From: Strigomonas culicis
Taxonomy: Eukaryota; Euglenozoa; Kinetoplastea; Trypanosomatida; Trypanosomatidae
Assembly: GCA_000482145.1 (NCBI GenBank)
Contig: AUXH01000052.1
Location: 1-54,650, forward strand
DNA: 54,650 nucleotides
Reading direction: 5' to 3'
Part shown: positions 1 through 10,700 of the stretch, piece by piece
Layout of the letters: every line of letters starts with the position of its first letter
Numbering within the stretch: the stretch's first letter is position 1
Program-made: the position numbers and the translations under genes
Notes under the pieces: generated by a model
The model's database searches: none
Told to the model about the DNA's origin: nothing
The model's input: the letters and a program-made list of their open reading frames with translations, nothing else

Positions 1-55
1 AGAAAGGAAGACGAGAGAGAGAGAGAGAGAGGTGAGGAGAGTGTGAGAGGAAATG
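1..55 (-). repeat. Purine-rich (GA)n tract at the left edge
   Basis: A (GA)n run at 13-31 lies within 55 purine-rich bases. On the transcribed strand it is a pyrimidine tract, and it lies downstream of the stop codon at 206. It most likely belongs to the splice acceptor of the next gene, outside the window to the left. Confidence 0.55.
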
Positions 56-205
56 TAGTCATAGAGGAAAGACGAGACCAATAAGCGGAGTGCTCACAAA
101 GATTGCACAACACGAGTTCGTTCGCCACGTAGCACTGCCGCTCTTTTTTTTTTCTTGCGCACAAAAAAATATTAGAAATACCCTCACGTTATTCTACACC
201 GGCCA

Positions 206-1138
206 TTACAAATCCGACTCGTCATCTGTCATGTGAAACAGGCCCTCCTTTTCTCCGTCACCTCTGCCGCCCCGGACATATCCTTGCTTAGCGGCGAGAT
301 TTTGTATGGATTCGAATTCCTCGTCGGAGAGATCCACAATGGAGGGATCAATGCGTGCCGCTGCTTTCTTGTCACCACGCAGAAGCGCGCTCTGGAGCTC
401 TACCATTTCTTCGCGCGAGAAGACGCTGGTCTTCTTCCCATCGACGCGATTGAAATTGTCCATCATTTGCTCAACCTCAATCTCATCCTCGTCCAGTTTG
501 GCTGGCGCCTCATCCTCGATCAGCTTTTGGTAGACAGCAGGGTCCTTGCGGTACTGCCGGATAAACGCGTTCCGCTTGTTGGTTGCATCGAGGCACATAT
601 CCATTTGGTGGCACGTTTGTGTGATGAGCGGCTCCCATACGGACGGCTCCGCAATGGTCTTGTGCCGCTGCGACAGCTTCAGAACAGCGGCGGAGAAGTC
701 GTCCATCTCGGAGCTGTCGAGCACCTGCTCGCACACCGCTTGTGTGGTGCTGCAGGTGCGCTTGCAGGTGCTCACATAGGGCAACACGGTGGTCTGCAGC
801 ATTTTCTCCTTGCCTTCGCTGTGTGTATCGGCTTGTAGCTGGATCGACACGCGCCGCATCCATTGGCCGTATTCGGTATAGGGCTGGCAAAGTGTCTCCA
901 ACACGGACAGGATATCATCTTCCTTGAGGCGCAGTTCCTGTGCTTCCAGTGCGTCCTGTACTTCATGCACACGAAGCACAGCGTTGATCAGGGTGTACGC
1001 ACAGAGATCGCAGTTGAGAATGGCTTGCACTTCAGACGGCAGAGGAGTGGGCAGCATCAGGTCCTTCTTGCCTGACACGTCACACACCAAAAAGAGAAAG
1101 CCCACACACAAGGCAAGCAGATGGATGAGATGCTTCAT
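206..1138 (-). CDS. Canopy/MSAP-like secretory-pathway protein (TLR4 regulator and MIR-interacting MSAP family)
   Basis: The 310-residue product begins with a clear signal peptide: MKHLIHLLAL followed by a hydrophobic core to about residue 23. After it come eight cysteines in a saposin/canopy-type arrangement: a CxxC at 43-46, C84, then C125, C129 and C136, and C176 and C182. That pattern is typical of canopy/MSAP proteins, which act in the ER as chaperone-like partners of membrane receptors in animals. The C-terminal 100 residues are acidic and charged, and the protein ends in ESDL, which could act as a KDEL-like retrieval signal (inference). The ATG at 1138 is preceded by a pyrimidine tract and AG. 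It is the last gene of the transcript in this window. Family assignment rests on cysteine spacing and architecture, so the function in trypanosomatids remains inferred. Confidence 0.72.
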   Translation of the reverse strand: MKHLIHLLALCVGFLFLVCDVSGKKDLMLPTPLPSEVQAILNCDLCAYTLINAVLRVHEVQDALEAQELRLKEDDILSVLETLCQPYTEYGQWMRRVSIQLQADTHSEGKEKMLQTTVLPYVSTCKRTCSTTQAVCEQVLDSSEMDDFSAAVLKLSQRHKTIAEPSVWEPLITQTCHQMDMCLDATNKRNAFIRQYRKDPAVYQKLIEDEAPAKLDEDEIEVEQMMDNFNRVDGKKTSVFSREEMVELQSALLRGDKKAAARIDPSIVDLSDEEFESIQNLAAKQGYVRGGRGDGEKEGLFHMTDDESDL

Positions 1139-1510
1139 GGTTCAACAGGCAGCAAGTGTCCTTACCTTGAAAAGGGGGAAAAAATGAAGCAGCGGTAGAG
1201 AAGTGCGGGAAGGATAAGAAGTAGACCCAAATCATTCAGCAGATGCGAATAGTTACAGTACCTGATTCATGGCGTCACCACATCATCACACTTCGGACAC
1301 ATGTACCCCATCAAAGCACTTTAATGAACAAAAAACATGTAAAAAAAAACTATATTTTAACGTAATATGTAATACTGTTCTGAGAAACGCGGCAGACGGA
1401 CAGGTTTTTAGAAAGTAACAACAACAACAACAGCAAAAAAAAAACAAGACAAATACAACAGCGGTGCTGCAGAGAACCACAGTTGGGGTGGCTCTCCCCT
1501 CTCCTTGTTA
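1139..1510. other. Intergenic spacer
   Basis: Holds the splice-acceptor region for the canopy-like gene at its left end and the 3' UTR of the oxidoreductase gene at its right, with an (AAC)n run at 1417-1433. No further gene seen. Confidence 0.6.
1166..1188 (-). promoter_or_regulatory. Predicted spliced-leader acceptor and pyrimidine tract, canopy-like gene
   Basis: On the transcript a run of T and C (1169-1188) ends in CAAG, with the AG at 1166-1167. It lies 27 bases before the ATG at 1138, the normal distance for trans-splicing in trypanosomatids. Confidence 0.6.
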
Positions 1511-3565
1511 TTACTTAGCATCCGTGTACAAGTGACGAATGCGCGCCTCCACCGCTTCCTCGCGTGCCTTGCTCTGCTCCAGGATGGCACTCTGCTCGCG
1601 CCGCAGATGCTCCTCCAGGGCCTCCTCACGGAACTGGAGCTCGCGCATCACAGCTGCATACCGCTCCGTTTTTTGAACGCTATCTTCATTGGGGTCTTCG
1701 TAGTAGAAGTAAAAGAAGATTAGGTTCTTCACAAAGAAGGACGTATCGTCCTTCATGGCGTGCTGTGTCAGGAACTTGCAGAAGGGGGTGAAAAAGGGCT
1801 CTGTCCATTTCATTACTTCATCCTCACTGAGGAAGAGCCGGTCGAAAACAAACACATGATGCGTGTCCCTCACGTGGGTCTTCACCAGATCACCGAAGCG
1901 GCTGGTAGAGTACGGGTTCGGAACAGCCGCGCGCGGCACCGGTGTCTTGTCGAGCTCCTGTTTCAGCGCCGCGATCGGCCGGACAGGGCTATTGCAGGAC
2001 GGGGAAAACCAATACGCGGAAAGACCGTGGGCCCACCGCGGCAGGTGTTCCGACAAGCCCCCGCCGCCAGCAGCCCCCGCCGCAGGCCTCCGAGGTGGGA
2101 GCACGCCGTTGAAGAGGTGACGCAGGTCCCCCTGCAGCTCCTCAACGCGCGGCGGCACCACGGAGGCCTTTTGCGCCAGGGCGGCATCCTGCGTCGCGAG
2201 CACGTCGATGGTGTCCGCATGCAGGCGGTTCGCGTACTCCTCCACGAGCTTCGAGACAATACGGGCGGCGCCCGGTGCAAAGTCCGGGCCGTGGTCGCCG
2301 AAGCCGCTACAGACGTAGGTGTTGTAGGACGCCCCGCAGCGGTCGATGATGGGCACACCGTCCGGTGTGAAGGCGCGGCGGTACACGGCGGTGCGCACGC
2401 TTTCGTTCCGCGTCGCCTCCTCCACGAGCGGCACCTCCACGTTGCACTTGACGCGAATATAATTCTCCATGCGCTCCAGCAGCCGCTGGGGCTTCGGTTC
2501 CCTCGTGTCAATCTGATCCAGAGAAAGCAAACCGAGAAAACCGTAGCGTTCCTCCACTTCAACGGGGCCACCGGCACTGGACGGCGACGGCTTCTCGGCC
2601 GGGAGCCGATAGCCAAACAGCTGGCACGGCGGCGCCAAGGAGAGCAACGAGGGTCTCCATTTGGCGGCGTCAAACGAGAAGAGGCTCCTGATGGTTTGAC
2701 CGAGCCGCCCGCTCGGATTGGCAAGCATGAGGGCGCACCCCTGCAGTCCCACGATCGGCAACGGGGTGCTTTGCCATGTTATTTTGCTCGTGTTGGCGCC
2801 CGCGGCGAGCACGACGACGTCAAAGCTGTCTTCCGCGTAGACACGCTTTTGGGTCTCGGGGTCTACTTTGGATACGGTGATGCTGCGCGTGCGCTCCACG
2901 TTGTACCGCAGATAGACGTTGGACTCCTCGACCCGCTCGCCGAAGCGGAACTGCACCCCGTAGCGCCGCGTGCAGATGTGCGCCAGCTGCCGCGTCCACT
3001 CGACGGGTGAAAGGAACAGCGGGGAGTCGTGGGCGGTCTTGGCCGGAGCCACCGCAGTGGGTGCGCCCTCCACGGTCGTCAGGGCCAGCTCGCCGACGGA
3101 GGTGGACGTGCTATGGATGTGGGCCTGCAGCTCCGGATACTCGTGCGCCAAGTCCCGCACCGCGGCAACGCTGAGCTGGGATAGCTTGTTCGTGTGCCGC
3201 ATTACTTCCTCGCGGGTGTACGAGCTGCGGCGACGGCCCCATATCCACCGGAGGAGGGCGGGGGTGACAATGGTTTGTAAAAAGTGATCTCGCGCGATGA
3301 CGTTCGGGTTCGAGGTCGGGAAGAAGAGTCCGCGAAGGACTTCGCGCCGCAGGTTGGTATCGAAAAGACTGGGCTCCAGCAGACCCACGCCAACGAACGG
3401 CAGCGCATACTGGGTCTCCCCTTCTCCGACTCGCTCGTTTTCCTCGAAGACGGTCACTTGAAACCCTATTTTGGCCAACTCGTGTGCCACGTGGACACCA
3501 GCGATACCCGCGCCAACCACGGCGGCGGAGGGCTGCGTTTGACGATAGTCGCTCGTGAGTACCAT
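1511..3565 (-). CDS. FAD-dependent oxidoreductase, DAO/DadA-like, with a C-terminal extension
   Basis: The 684-residue protein has an N-terminal Rossmann motif, AAVVGAGIAGVHVAHELA, at about residues 14-31, with an acidic residue ending strand 2 (VTVFEENE). This is typical of FAD-binding D-amino-acid oxidase or dehydrogenase-type enzymes. A second family signature lies near the end of the catalytic part: FTPDGVPIIDR followed by VCSGFGDHGPDFAPGAAR, where DadA-type enzymes close the FAD site. Such enzymes oxidise amino or imino acids using bound FAD; the actual substrate cannot be read from sequence. The catalytic part ends near residue 450. About 200 further residues follow: a proline-rich linker, a hydrophobic aromatic block (residues about 580-630) and a charged Glu/Arg coiled coil at the end. 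This tail is not part of the usual family length (about 400-450 residues). The ATG is the first in frame after the AG acceptor. Confidence 0.8.
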   Translation of the reverse strand: MVLTSDYRQTQPSAAVVGAGIAGVHVAHELAKIGFQVTVFEENERVGEGETQYALPFVGVGLLEPSLFDTNLRREVLRGLFFPTSNPNVIARDHFLQTIVTPALLRWIWGRRRSSYTREEVMRHTNKLSQLSVAAVRDLAHEYPELQAHIHSTSTSVGELALTTVEGAPTAVAPAKTAHDSPLFLSPVEWTRQLAHICTRRYGVQFRFGERVEESNVYLRYNVERTRSITVSKVDPETQKRVYAEDSFDVVVLAAGANTSKITWQSTPLPIVGLQGCALMLANPSGRLGQTIRSLFSFDAAKWRPSLLSLAPPCQLFGYRLPAEKPSPSSAGGPVEVEERYGFLGLLSLDQIDTREPKPQRLLERMENYIRVKCNVEVPLVEEATRNESVRTAVYRRAFTPDGVPIIDRCGASYNTYVCSGFGDHGPDFAPGAARIVSKLVEEYANRLHADTIDVLATQDAALAQKASVVPPRVEELQGDLRHLFNGVLPPRRPAAGAAGGGGLSEHLPRWAHGLSAYWFSPSCNSPVRPIAALKQELDKTPVPRAAVPNPYSTSRFGDLVKTHVRDTHHVFVFDRLFLSEDEVMKWTEPFFTPFCKFLTQHAMKDDTSFFVKNLIFFYFYYEDPNEDSVQKTERYAAVMRELQFREEALEEHLRREQSAILEQSKAREEAVEARIRHLYTDAK

Positions 3566-4714
3566 CTGGAGCTAGGCGTTCACACAGAGTTAAACTACTG
3601 CACAAAAAGCAAACGATGAACAAAAAGTGATAGAAAGAGAGAGGGGGAGAGAGAGAGAGAGAGAGAGAGAGGCATACATACACTGTACGCAAAAGACACC
3701 CCGTACATCTTACAAGACAACTTCCCCGAGAAGCAAAGCGACAACAGAAGGGTACTAATTAACAACGTATCTAGAATACATAGAGAAATCCAAAACTGTA
3801 AAGGAGGGTAAATAAAAACAAGAGTAAACGTGCTATACATATATGTGTTCATAAATAAAAAAAGAAGTGTACCATACGCAAACCAGGAAAGAAAAAAAAA
3901 AGTGAGAAATGAAGAAGACAAATAAATGTATTTGAAAAGTGTTCTTTTTTGCATTGCTTGTAAGAAGTGGAATTCATGATTGGTTTATTATCGTTATTGA
4001 AAAAGGGAAACACACAGTATATTAAAACATGAACTCCATACTTCACAAACAAAAGATACAAAACACTGGTTCATGAATGCTGAGACAAATTTGTAGCCTG
4101 CAAAAGGAAATTATCTTACATTTACACTGAAACAGACAAAAAGTAAAATAAACAACAACAACAACAACAAAGAAAGAAGCGTTAAAACAGAAACACACGC
4201 ACAAAAAAAAAAAGATGTAAGGAAGTGTTGATGCACGCACAAGCGGTGCAAAACATTGAAGAGCGCAGTTTTAATTATAATTTGCTTCCATTTTTCTTTA
4301 CGATGAATCATTTGTTGTTCTTGCGATGTGCAAGAAGGATGTCATCTCTCTTCTCAAAACAAAAGGATTCGTGTTTGGTGCAAAGAGTGACAGTGAACGG
4401 AATGTATCTTTTTGAAAAAAGAAGGAAGAAAAAAAAAGGGCATAAAGGAGCGAACTGAAGGCACATCGAAACAATATAGATTCAGTAATACACATATATA
4501 TATATACATACTACGCGATTGAGAAGGAGTCTTTCTTTTTCGTTCACTGTCCTTCTAGTTTCCTCTAGCGACTCCATTTTTTTTTTCGGTAGGTTCCACA
4601 CAAACAAACAAAAGAAACGGTGACAACAATTAATTCACAGCAAAACAACTAATGCTCATAATGCCATGACGTTTGACTGCATACTTGAGCACCTGCTGAG
4701 CTCCCTCAAAAATA
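3566..4714. other. Long AT-rich spacer, mostly 3' UTR of the calpain-like gene
   Basis: About 1.15 kb and the longest spacer in the window. Its left 110 bases carry the acceptor tract of the oxidoreductase gene. The rest is AT-rich with an (AAC)6 run at 4151-4170 and T or A homopolymers. Short open frames there have hydrophobic, low-complexity products and no coding-type GC skew. Confidence 0.6.
3598..3672 (-). promoter_or_regulatory. Predicted spliced-leader acceptor with (CT)n pyrimidine tract, FAD oxidoreductase gene
   Basis: The plus strand has a (GA)n run at 3647-3672, which reads as (CU)n on the transcript. The first AG after a favourable context is GTGCAG at 3598-3599, 32 bases before the ATG at 3565. 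Confidence 0.65.
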
Positions 4715-7700
4715 CTACATCGTATGGCCAGGACCTCTGTAAAATGGTGTCTTTTCATCCGGTCTGTGTTGAGGCTTGTGCGGTCCAGTATTTGCATAGT
4801 TGTTCTTCAGACTGGGAAGCACATGATGGGTCTCTTTTGCCTCTGTCACGGACCAGCATTGCACCCGCGGCAGAGTAAACGGCTTCTCCAGCGTCCTGAG
4901 AGAGTGTGACGGAGTTGTATTCGCACTCTTCGACACCTCGATAAAGTGTGGCGGAGTGGAATACATTCTTCCCGGCGGCGTGACAGCGTGTGACGGAGTG
5001 CTATTCGGCCTTCCCGGTGTTGGGACACTGTGCGACGGAGAGGTACCCGGCCTCCCTAGCAGCGTGACACTGTGCGACGGAGAGGTACTCGGCCTCCCTA
5101 GCAGCGTGATGATGTGCGACGAAAGAGTACTCGGCTTCCCTGCCGCTGCAGCAGCGTGCGGCGGAATGCTATTCGGCCTCCCTGGCGCTGCAGCAGCGCG
5201 CGGCGGGGTGGTATGCGGCTTCGCTGGCGTCGTGCCACTGTGCGACGGGGTGATACTCGTTCTGCCCGGCACCGCGACAACCTGCGACGGAGGCGTGCTC
5301 GGCCTCATCGGCGGCGCGATGAAGTGCGACGGCGTGGGTGTGAACACGGCCAGTGTGCACGGACAGGAGGATGTGGCCTGCGGCGCGTCGACGCGCACTG
5401 TGTAGTGACCGGCGCGCGGTGCATGGAAGTGGATGCCCATCTCGCGCGTGTGGCTATGCTCGTCGCTCGCGCTGGAGAACAGGCACGTGTTCTCCGCGTA
5501 CACAGCGACGGTCAACTTGCTGTCAGCCAATACATCGCTCCGAGAGGTGCAGCTCCCCTCCGCGGACTCTTTGCGCAGCAGCACATGCACCACACACGGC
5601 TCCGCCACCGCGACGAGCGCAGACGCGCCGGGGCTGCACCCCGGCGACACAACCAGCGTGCTCGTGCACGAGTGGTGCGTCTGCTCAAGGGGCACGACGG
5701 CCGCGAAGTCCACGTCGTCCTTGTGTCGATAGAGCGACAGCTTGAACTTGCCAAATGTGTTGGGCTTCTTCGTGTAAGGCACGACGAGGCTCGTGCTGCG
5801 CGCGGGCAGCCTCAGCAAGCACGACACCTCGCGCGCGTCCGAGAGCAGCCCCTTCTGCACCACGTTGAACTGGTTGAGCGTCATCAGCGGGCACGCGATG
5901 CTCGACTTGCTGACAAGGTGCGCCAAGGCGGTCGGCGGGTACGGCGCGGCCGCTTTGCTGGGCGCCGCATCGTGTCGCAGCTCGAACAGCACCTCTACCG
6001 GTTGGTCGCTCTTATTCTCCAAGGTGTAGATGGGGTTACGGCGGAAGCTTGTGTGCTTCAGGTTGCCACCCGCCGTCTCCACGTTCCACTCGCCATGGAG
6101 TGTGCGCCGGTCGCCGCTATTGATGTGACATTGCTGCAGGCTGCTAAAATTGCGCAGAAAGACGGGGAGGGGCATGTAGATGAAGCAAGCGGCCTCCTCC
6201 GGGCTGACACAGCAGATGCGCTTCAGGCTGGCGTTCCACTTCGCGTCTTGGGCGTGCAGCGGCCCCTTGTACGTGGGGCCGTCCACGTAGCAGTTGTGCA
6301 CCTTGACGATGATGTCATCAAGACGTGTGGACCCTGGAACCGACGCTATCACGTTGAAGATGGCGAACATCGCAAGCGGCTGCAGACCGTCCGGGCACTG
6401 CTCCTTGGACGCGGCCATGAATACATCACCGGCGTCCAGGAACGTCTTGATCTTCTCCCAGAAAGCAAGGCTGGTATAGTCCCCGCCAACCACTTGAGAA
6501 GAAAAATGAGGGTCCAAGGGAAAGTGGGTCACCGGCCGCCCTGTCAGATCGCGGAGCGTTTCGTTGGAAGTGCACGTGTAGAAGGCCTCGTAGCCGCCCA
6601 CGAACTTGGCGTAGGCCCGCTCCATGAGGAGCGGCCACCACAAGCGCTTCGGGGAATACACAAAAAGAGGCTGCTTCTTCTTGTTGCACGGCATGCGGTC
6701 GTCCGTCTTGACGACGACTGGGCGACTGTCGGGGGTAAAGAAGTGGAACACGTACGGATTCGTGCCGGGGTGAGCCGTCGTCTGGAAGATGCGCCGGAGG
6801 AGTGGCGGCACGCGACTTAACGCGGCGATGAACGGCCCGAGATAGGAGAGCGGGTGCAGCGAGGCCGCAACGTCGACCGCGCTCGCGTCGTCCGGCAGCA
6901 GCGGCAAATTGTAGCCGGAGGGGTACACCTCATACATGTGAGACCACACCGGCGCGGTCGCGGCCGTTTTGCGCTGAAAGGCGACGTCCTCGTACAGTGG
7001 AACCTCGTTCTCGATGGTCTCCACGATGCGCTTGATGACTCTGCTCTCCACCTCGTGCACCTGCCGCTGCTTCTTCTCCACTTCGGGCGCGCGAGAGGAC
7101 AGCTCCGGCAGTGTGCACGCCTCGGCGGACTTCGCCGGAGAGGGCTCCTTGCTGCTGGGGATGTCGGACTCCTGTCTAGACAGCACGGCTATCGGAGCGA
7201 GGGGTGTAGGCACGCGCTCCACCGGCACCTTCGGCTCCTCTGGTGGTGCGAGCGCGGCGTCGATCTGAGCCTGGGCGAGCTCGTACACGCGATTGAGCAT
7301 CAGCCCCTTCAGCTCCTGGCGTCGATTCCGCTTCTCCGGCGTGTCGCTTTCCTTCTGAAGGCCCCGATACTCCGTGATGTAGGCGTCGAACAGCTCGTCT
7401 CCGTGCGGGTGCAAGCTTGCCACCGGCACGCCCAGTGGCTCTTGGTCGACCAGCTCCAACTCGGTCTGCACCTGGTCCTGGGCAAGCGCTTGGATGCGAT
7501 CACCAATAAGCTTATCGAGTGCATGGAGGATGTCCTCCTCATTCTGCGATGCATTGTTCTTTCCTTCGTCGCCGCCCACACGACGTGCGTACACGTCCCG
7601 CAAGTAGGCGAGTTTCAGTTGCTCCTCTGCTACTTCACTCGCGGCACTCGCGTTGGGGTCGAACTTACTGTTGAGCTGACTCGTTGAATTCTTCGAGTCC

Positions 7701-10700
7701 TCTGCATCCCCGTGGTCCTCTGCATCGCTGGCGTCCTTGCCATCCTCGTGGTCTGCTGCATCCCCGTGGTCTTCTGCAGCTTTGTGGTCCTCTGCAGCTC
7801 CGTGGTCCTCTACATCCCTGTCGTCCTTTACATCCCTGTGGTCCTCTTCTGCTTCTACCGGCTGCTCACGTGGCATCTCTTCCTCGGTCCTCTGCGGTGA
7901 CTCCTCGCCCCACATTGGGGTGTCCACGGACCGGTTCTGCGCGTGACGCTGATAGCCTTCGCGTTGCGACACGGCCTCCAGTGGCTCCTCCTCCGAATCG
8001 CTGCTCTGCTGCTCCTCGTCCGAGTTCGGACACTCCACGTGGGCAAACGGGTGCATCTCCGTGCTGTGGCCTACCTTGTACAGATCCTTCTGCTCCCCCA
8101 CATGAACCTCCAGCGCTTCCTCGTCGTCGGAGTCCTCCTCTGGGGCGTCAGCCTTCGGCGCTTCTCGCTTGGTGGGGCGAGACTGCTTGCGTCCGCGGGC
8201 TTGCCTTGCCGATTCAATCGCGGCGACAACCCAGATGCGCTCCTTTTCCAAATCTTTGAACTGCTTGTCTGCGTCTAGGGGCAGAATGGACGTCGGGACG
8301 CCAGCGACGGCTTGTGGGATGTACTCTTCTCGCCCCCCCTGGAGCACATTCGCAGCGAGCTCCCCCACGCGCTTGTTCATGTTTTGCTCCATGTGGGCGA
8401 TGCTCTGCGGATCGGCATTGGGGTTCCGCTTCAGCACAGCCAGTGTCGCGGCAAGCGAATTGAACGCCGGATCGCTGTGCGGATTGACATACTCGATGGG
8501 GATGTTGTCCGGGCAGATGACCCCCTCCAAGTCCTTTGCTTTGCGGTGACGTGCCTGACGTCTGGCGCGCTGCCTCAATTTGTTTTCCAATGCGAAAATT
8601 GCATGAGCGTTTTTCTTCGCATCCTTCATTAGCAGCAGCGCGCGACGCACCTCCTCGTCCAGAAACTCCGGGTCCTCACTCAAAGGAAGATCACTTGCGT
8701 TCACCCCTTCGATGACAGAGTCCAGGTAGTTCCGCTGCGCACTCAGAATGGAGTGAAGTCGTTCCTTGGCCTTTTCCGTCAGGTGCTCTTTCAGGTAGGC
8801 AATGGAGTCTTTGTTTGCCGTGGGGTTCTTCATCAACCGATGCAGCTCTTTCTCCTTTGTGAGAAACGAGGGAAAGTTGGCGAGGTCGAGCAGCTCCAGT
8901 GGGGCGCCGATCATCTCCTCTGTGAGGTACGGTTCACGAGACCGCTTGGCGACGTGATGCAGGCGTTCCACAATTTGGGCTTCCAGTGCCTCAAGACGGC
9001 CGGGATCGGCTGTCTCTGGTTGCATGCGCAGCTCGCGGGCCTCGTTCTCCAGCTCCGTCAGCGCTTCGTCGCCGTGCAGGTCTAGCGTGTTCACCGGCAT
9101 ACCGTCAACCGTTGAGGGGAGCTCGACCAGCTCGACGTCGTGGACCACGTCAGCGAAGGCGCATGCGCGACGATTCATGGCGCTGATAACGTCCCCGGTC
9201 TCATCTTGTGTGGCGGCGTTGTCGTAGCGCTCAAGGAGCTGGTGGAACTCGCCATCGGCGTCAAGGTAATCCCTCAGGTGAGCCAGCGGAATGCCGTGCA
9301 TAAACGGATCCATCAAGGTCAAAGGATCCGGAATGTGTTCGTAGGCGTAGCCAGTGTTCTCTCCCAAGGCGTCCTTCACGACGCGCAGGCGGCGGCGTGG
9401 GCGCGTGCAGAGATCCGTGTCGTCCGTGTACTGCGCGTCCGCGGGCAGGAGCCCGAGTTCCTGTGCCAGCACCCACGCGCGGCGGTTCAGTGCTTCATCG
9501 AGCCTGCTAATGTCATTGAGGTTCCCTCCCGGCACACTTACCAATCGCGCGCGCTCCTTCTCCAAGAACTGAAAGGACTCGTCCTGATCCACCGGCAGTG
9601 CGGCGAGATCCACGCCGATAATCGGAAGAAGGTGCTCCGACCGTTCCTTCGCACGGATCTCCGCCGGGTAGTACGGCTCGTCGGCGTGCAACAGGGCCCG
9701 CTCCTTCACCATCTGGAAGACGCGAAAGTTCATGGCTTCCTCCAGTGATTTGAGCTCGGCCGCATGATCTCCAGTAAGCTTCAGTAAAGCGTCTCGTTCC
9801 GATTCCAGCTGCTGAAACGCGTGGTCCTCCGACAGTGGCACCGTCTTCAGGTCGATTCCGGGAAGACAGCGAAGGTACTTGCGCCTCGCCGCCTCACGTT
9901 GACCATCGGAGGAGGGCGCCGCAGTTGCGGGGAGAAGCCCCCTTTCCGCGGCTATTCCCATGGCGCGGCGGCTAAGTGCTTCTTCGACCGCCTTGGTTTC
10001 TGCTGTGTGATCCCCTGGAAGAGCGACAAGGCGTGTCCGCTCTTCCTCCAATGCTTGGAACTCGGCATCGACATCCAACGGTAGGTCGTGTAGATTCACA
10101 CCCGGGATGGGACGTAAATAGGCGGCCCTTTCCCCCCTGGGGTCCGCCACCGTGAGGTACGCGGCGTCTTCTGGAAGGAGACCCCTTTCCTTGGCCAACG
10201 CAAACGTGCGGCGATTAAGTGCTTCCTCCACTGCCTGGATCTCGGGCCGGTGGTCACCGGGCAGGCTGCGCAGCCGCTCACGCTCCGCCTCCAGCTGCTG
10301 GAAGTCCGCATCCCTGTCCAATGGCAGATCCTCCAGCCGCACCCCCGTCATGGGTCGTAAGAAGGTACTCCGGGACGCTCGTCGCTGCGCAAGCGAAACG
10401 GCTACAGGCTGTGTGTTCGGCCTTTCCTGTACCAGGTGCTCGCCGTGGGTGTTGCCTTCGCGCATCCCATCCATCGATGCGTGCAGCCGATCTGCGAGTG
10501 CTACATTGTCGCCTATTCTACCTGCGTTCAGCGTCCTTCCATTGACCAGGAGAGGTCGAATAGAATCCCCAGAGTTATCCGAGCTGAGAAACAGCAGCTG
10601 CCCCGTCTGTGGCCGACCCATCGCCACGGGCGGAGGGGAGGCGACCGTCGCCGGTGGCACCATCTCTTCCTTCGCCTCGGTGTGCTCCGTACAACCTTCC

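Noticed and set aside
3595..4311. Several minus-strand frames of 65-119 codons in the long spacer
   Set aside because: Products are Phe/Leu/Ser-rich low-complexity translations of AT-rich and pyrimidine-rich DNA, without GC-rich third positions.
5114..6820. Long plus-strand open frame (568 codons) within the calpain-like gene
   Set aside because: It is antisense to a well-supported gene, has Arg/His-rich low-complexity composition, and arises from GC-rich third positions; no splice signals precede it.
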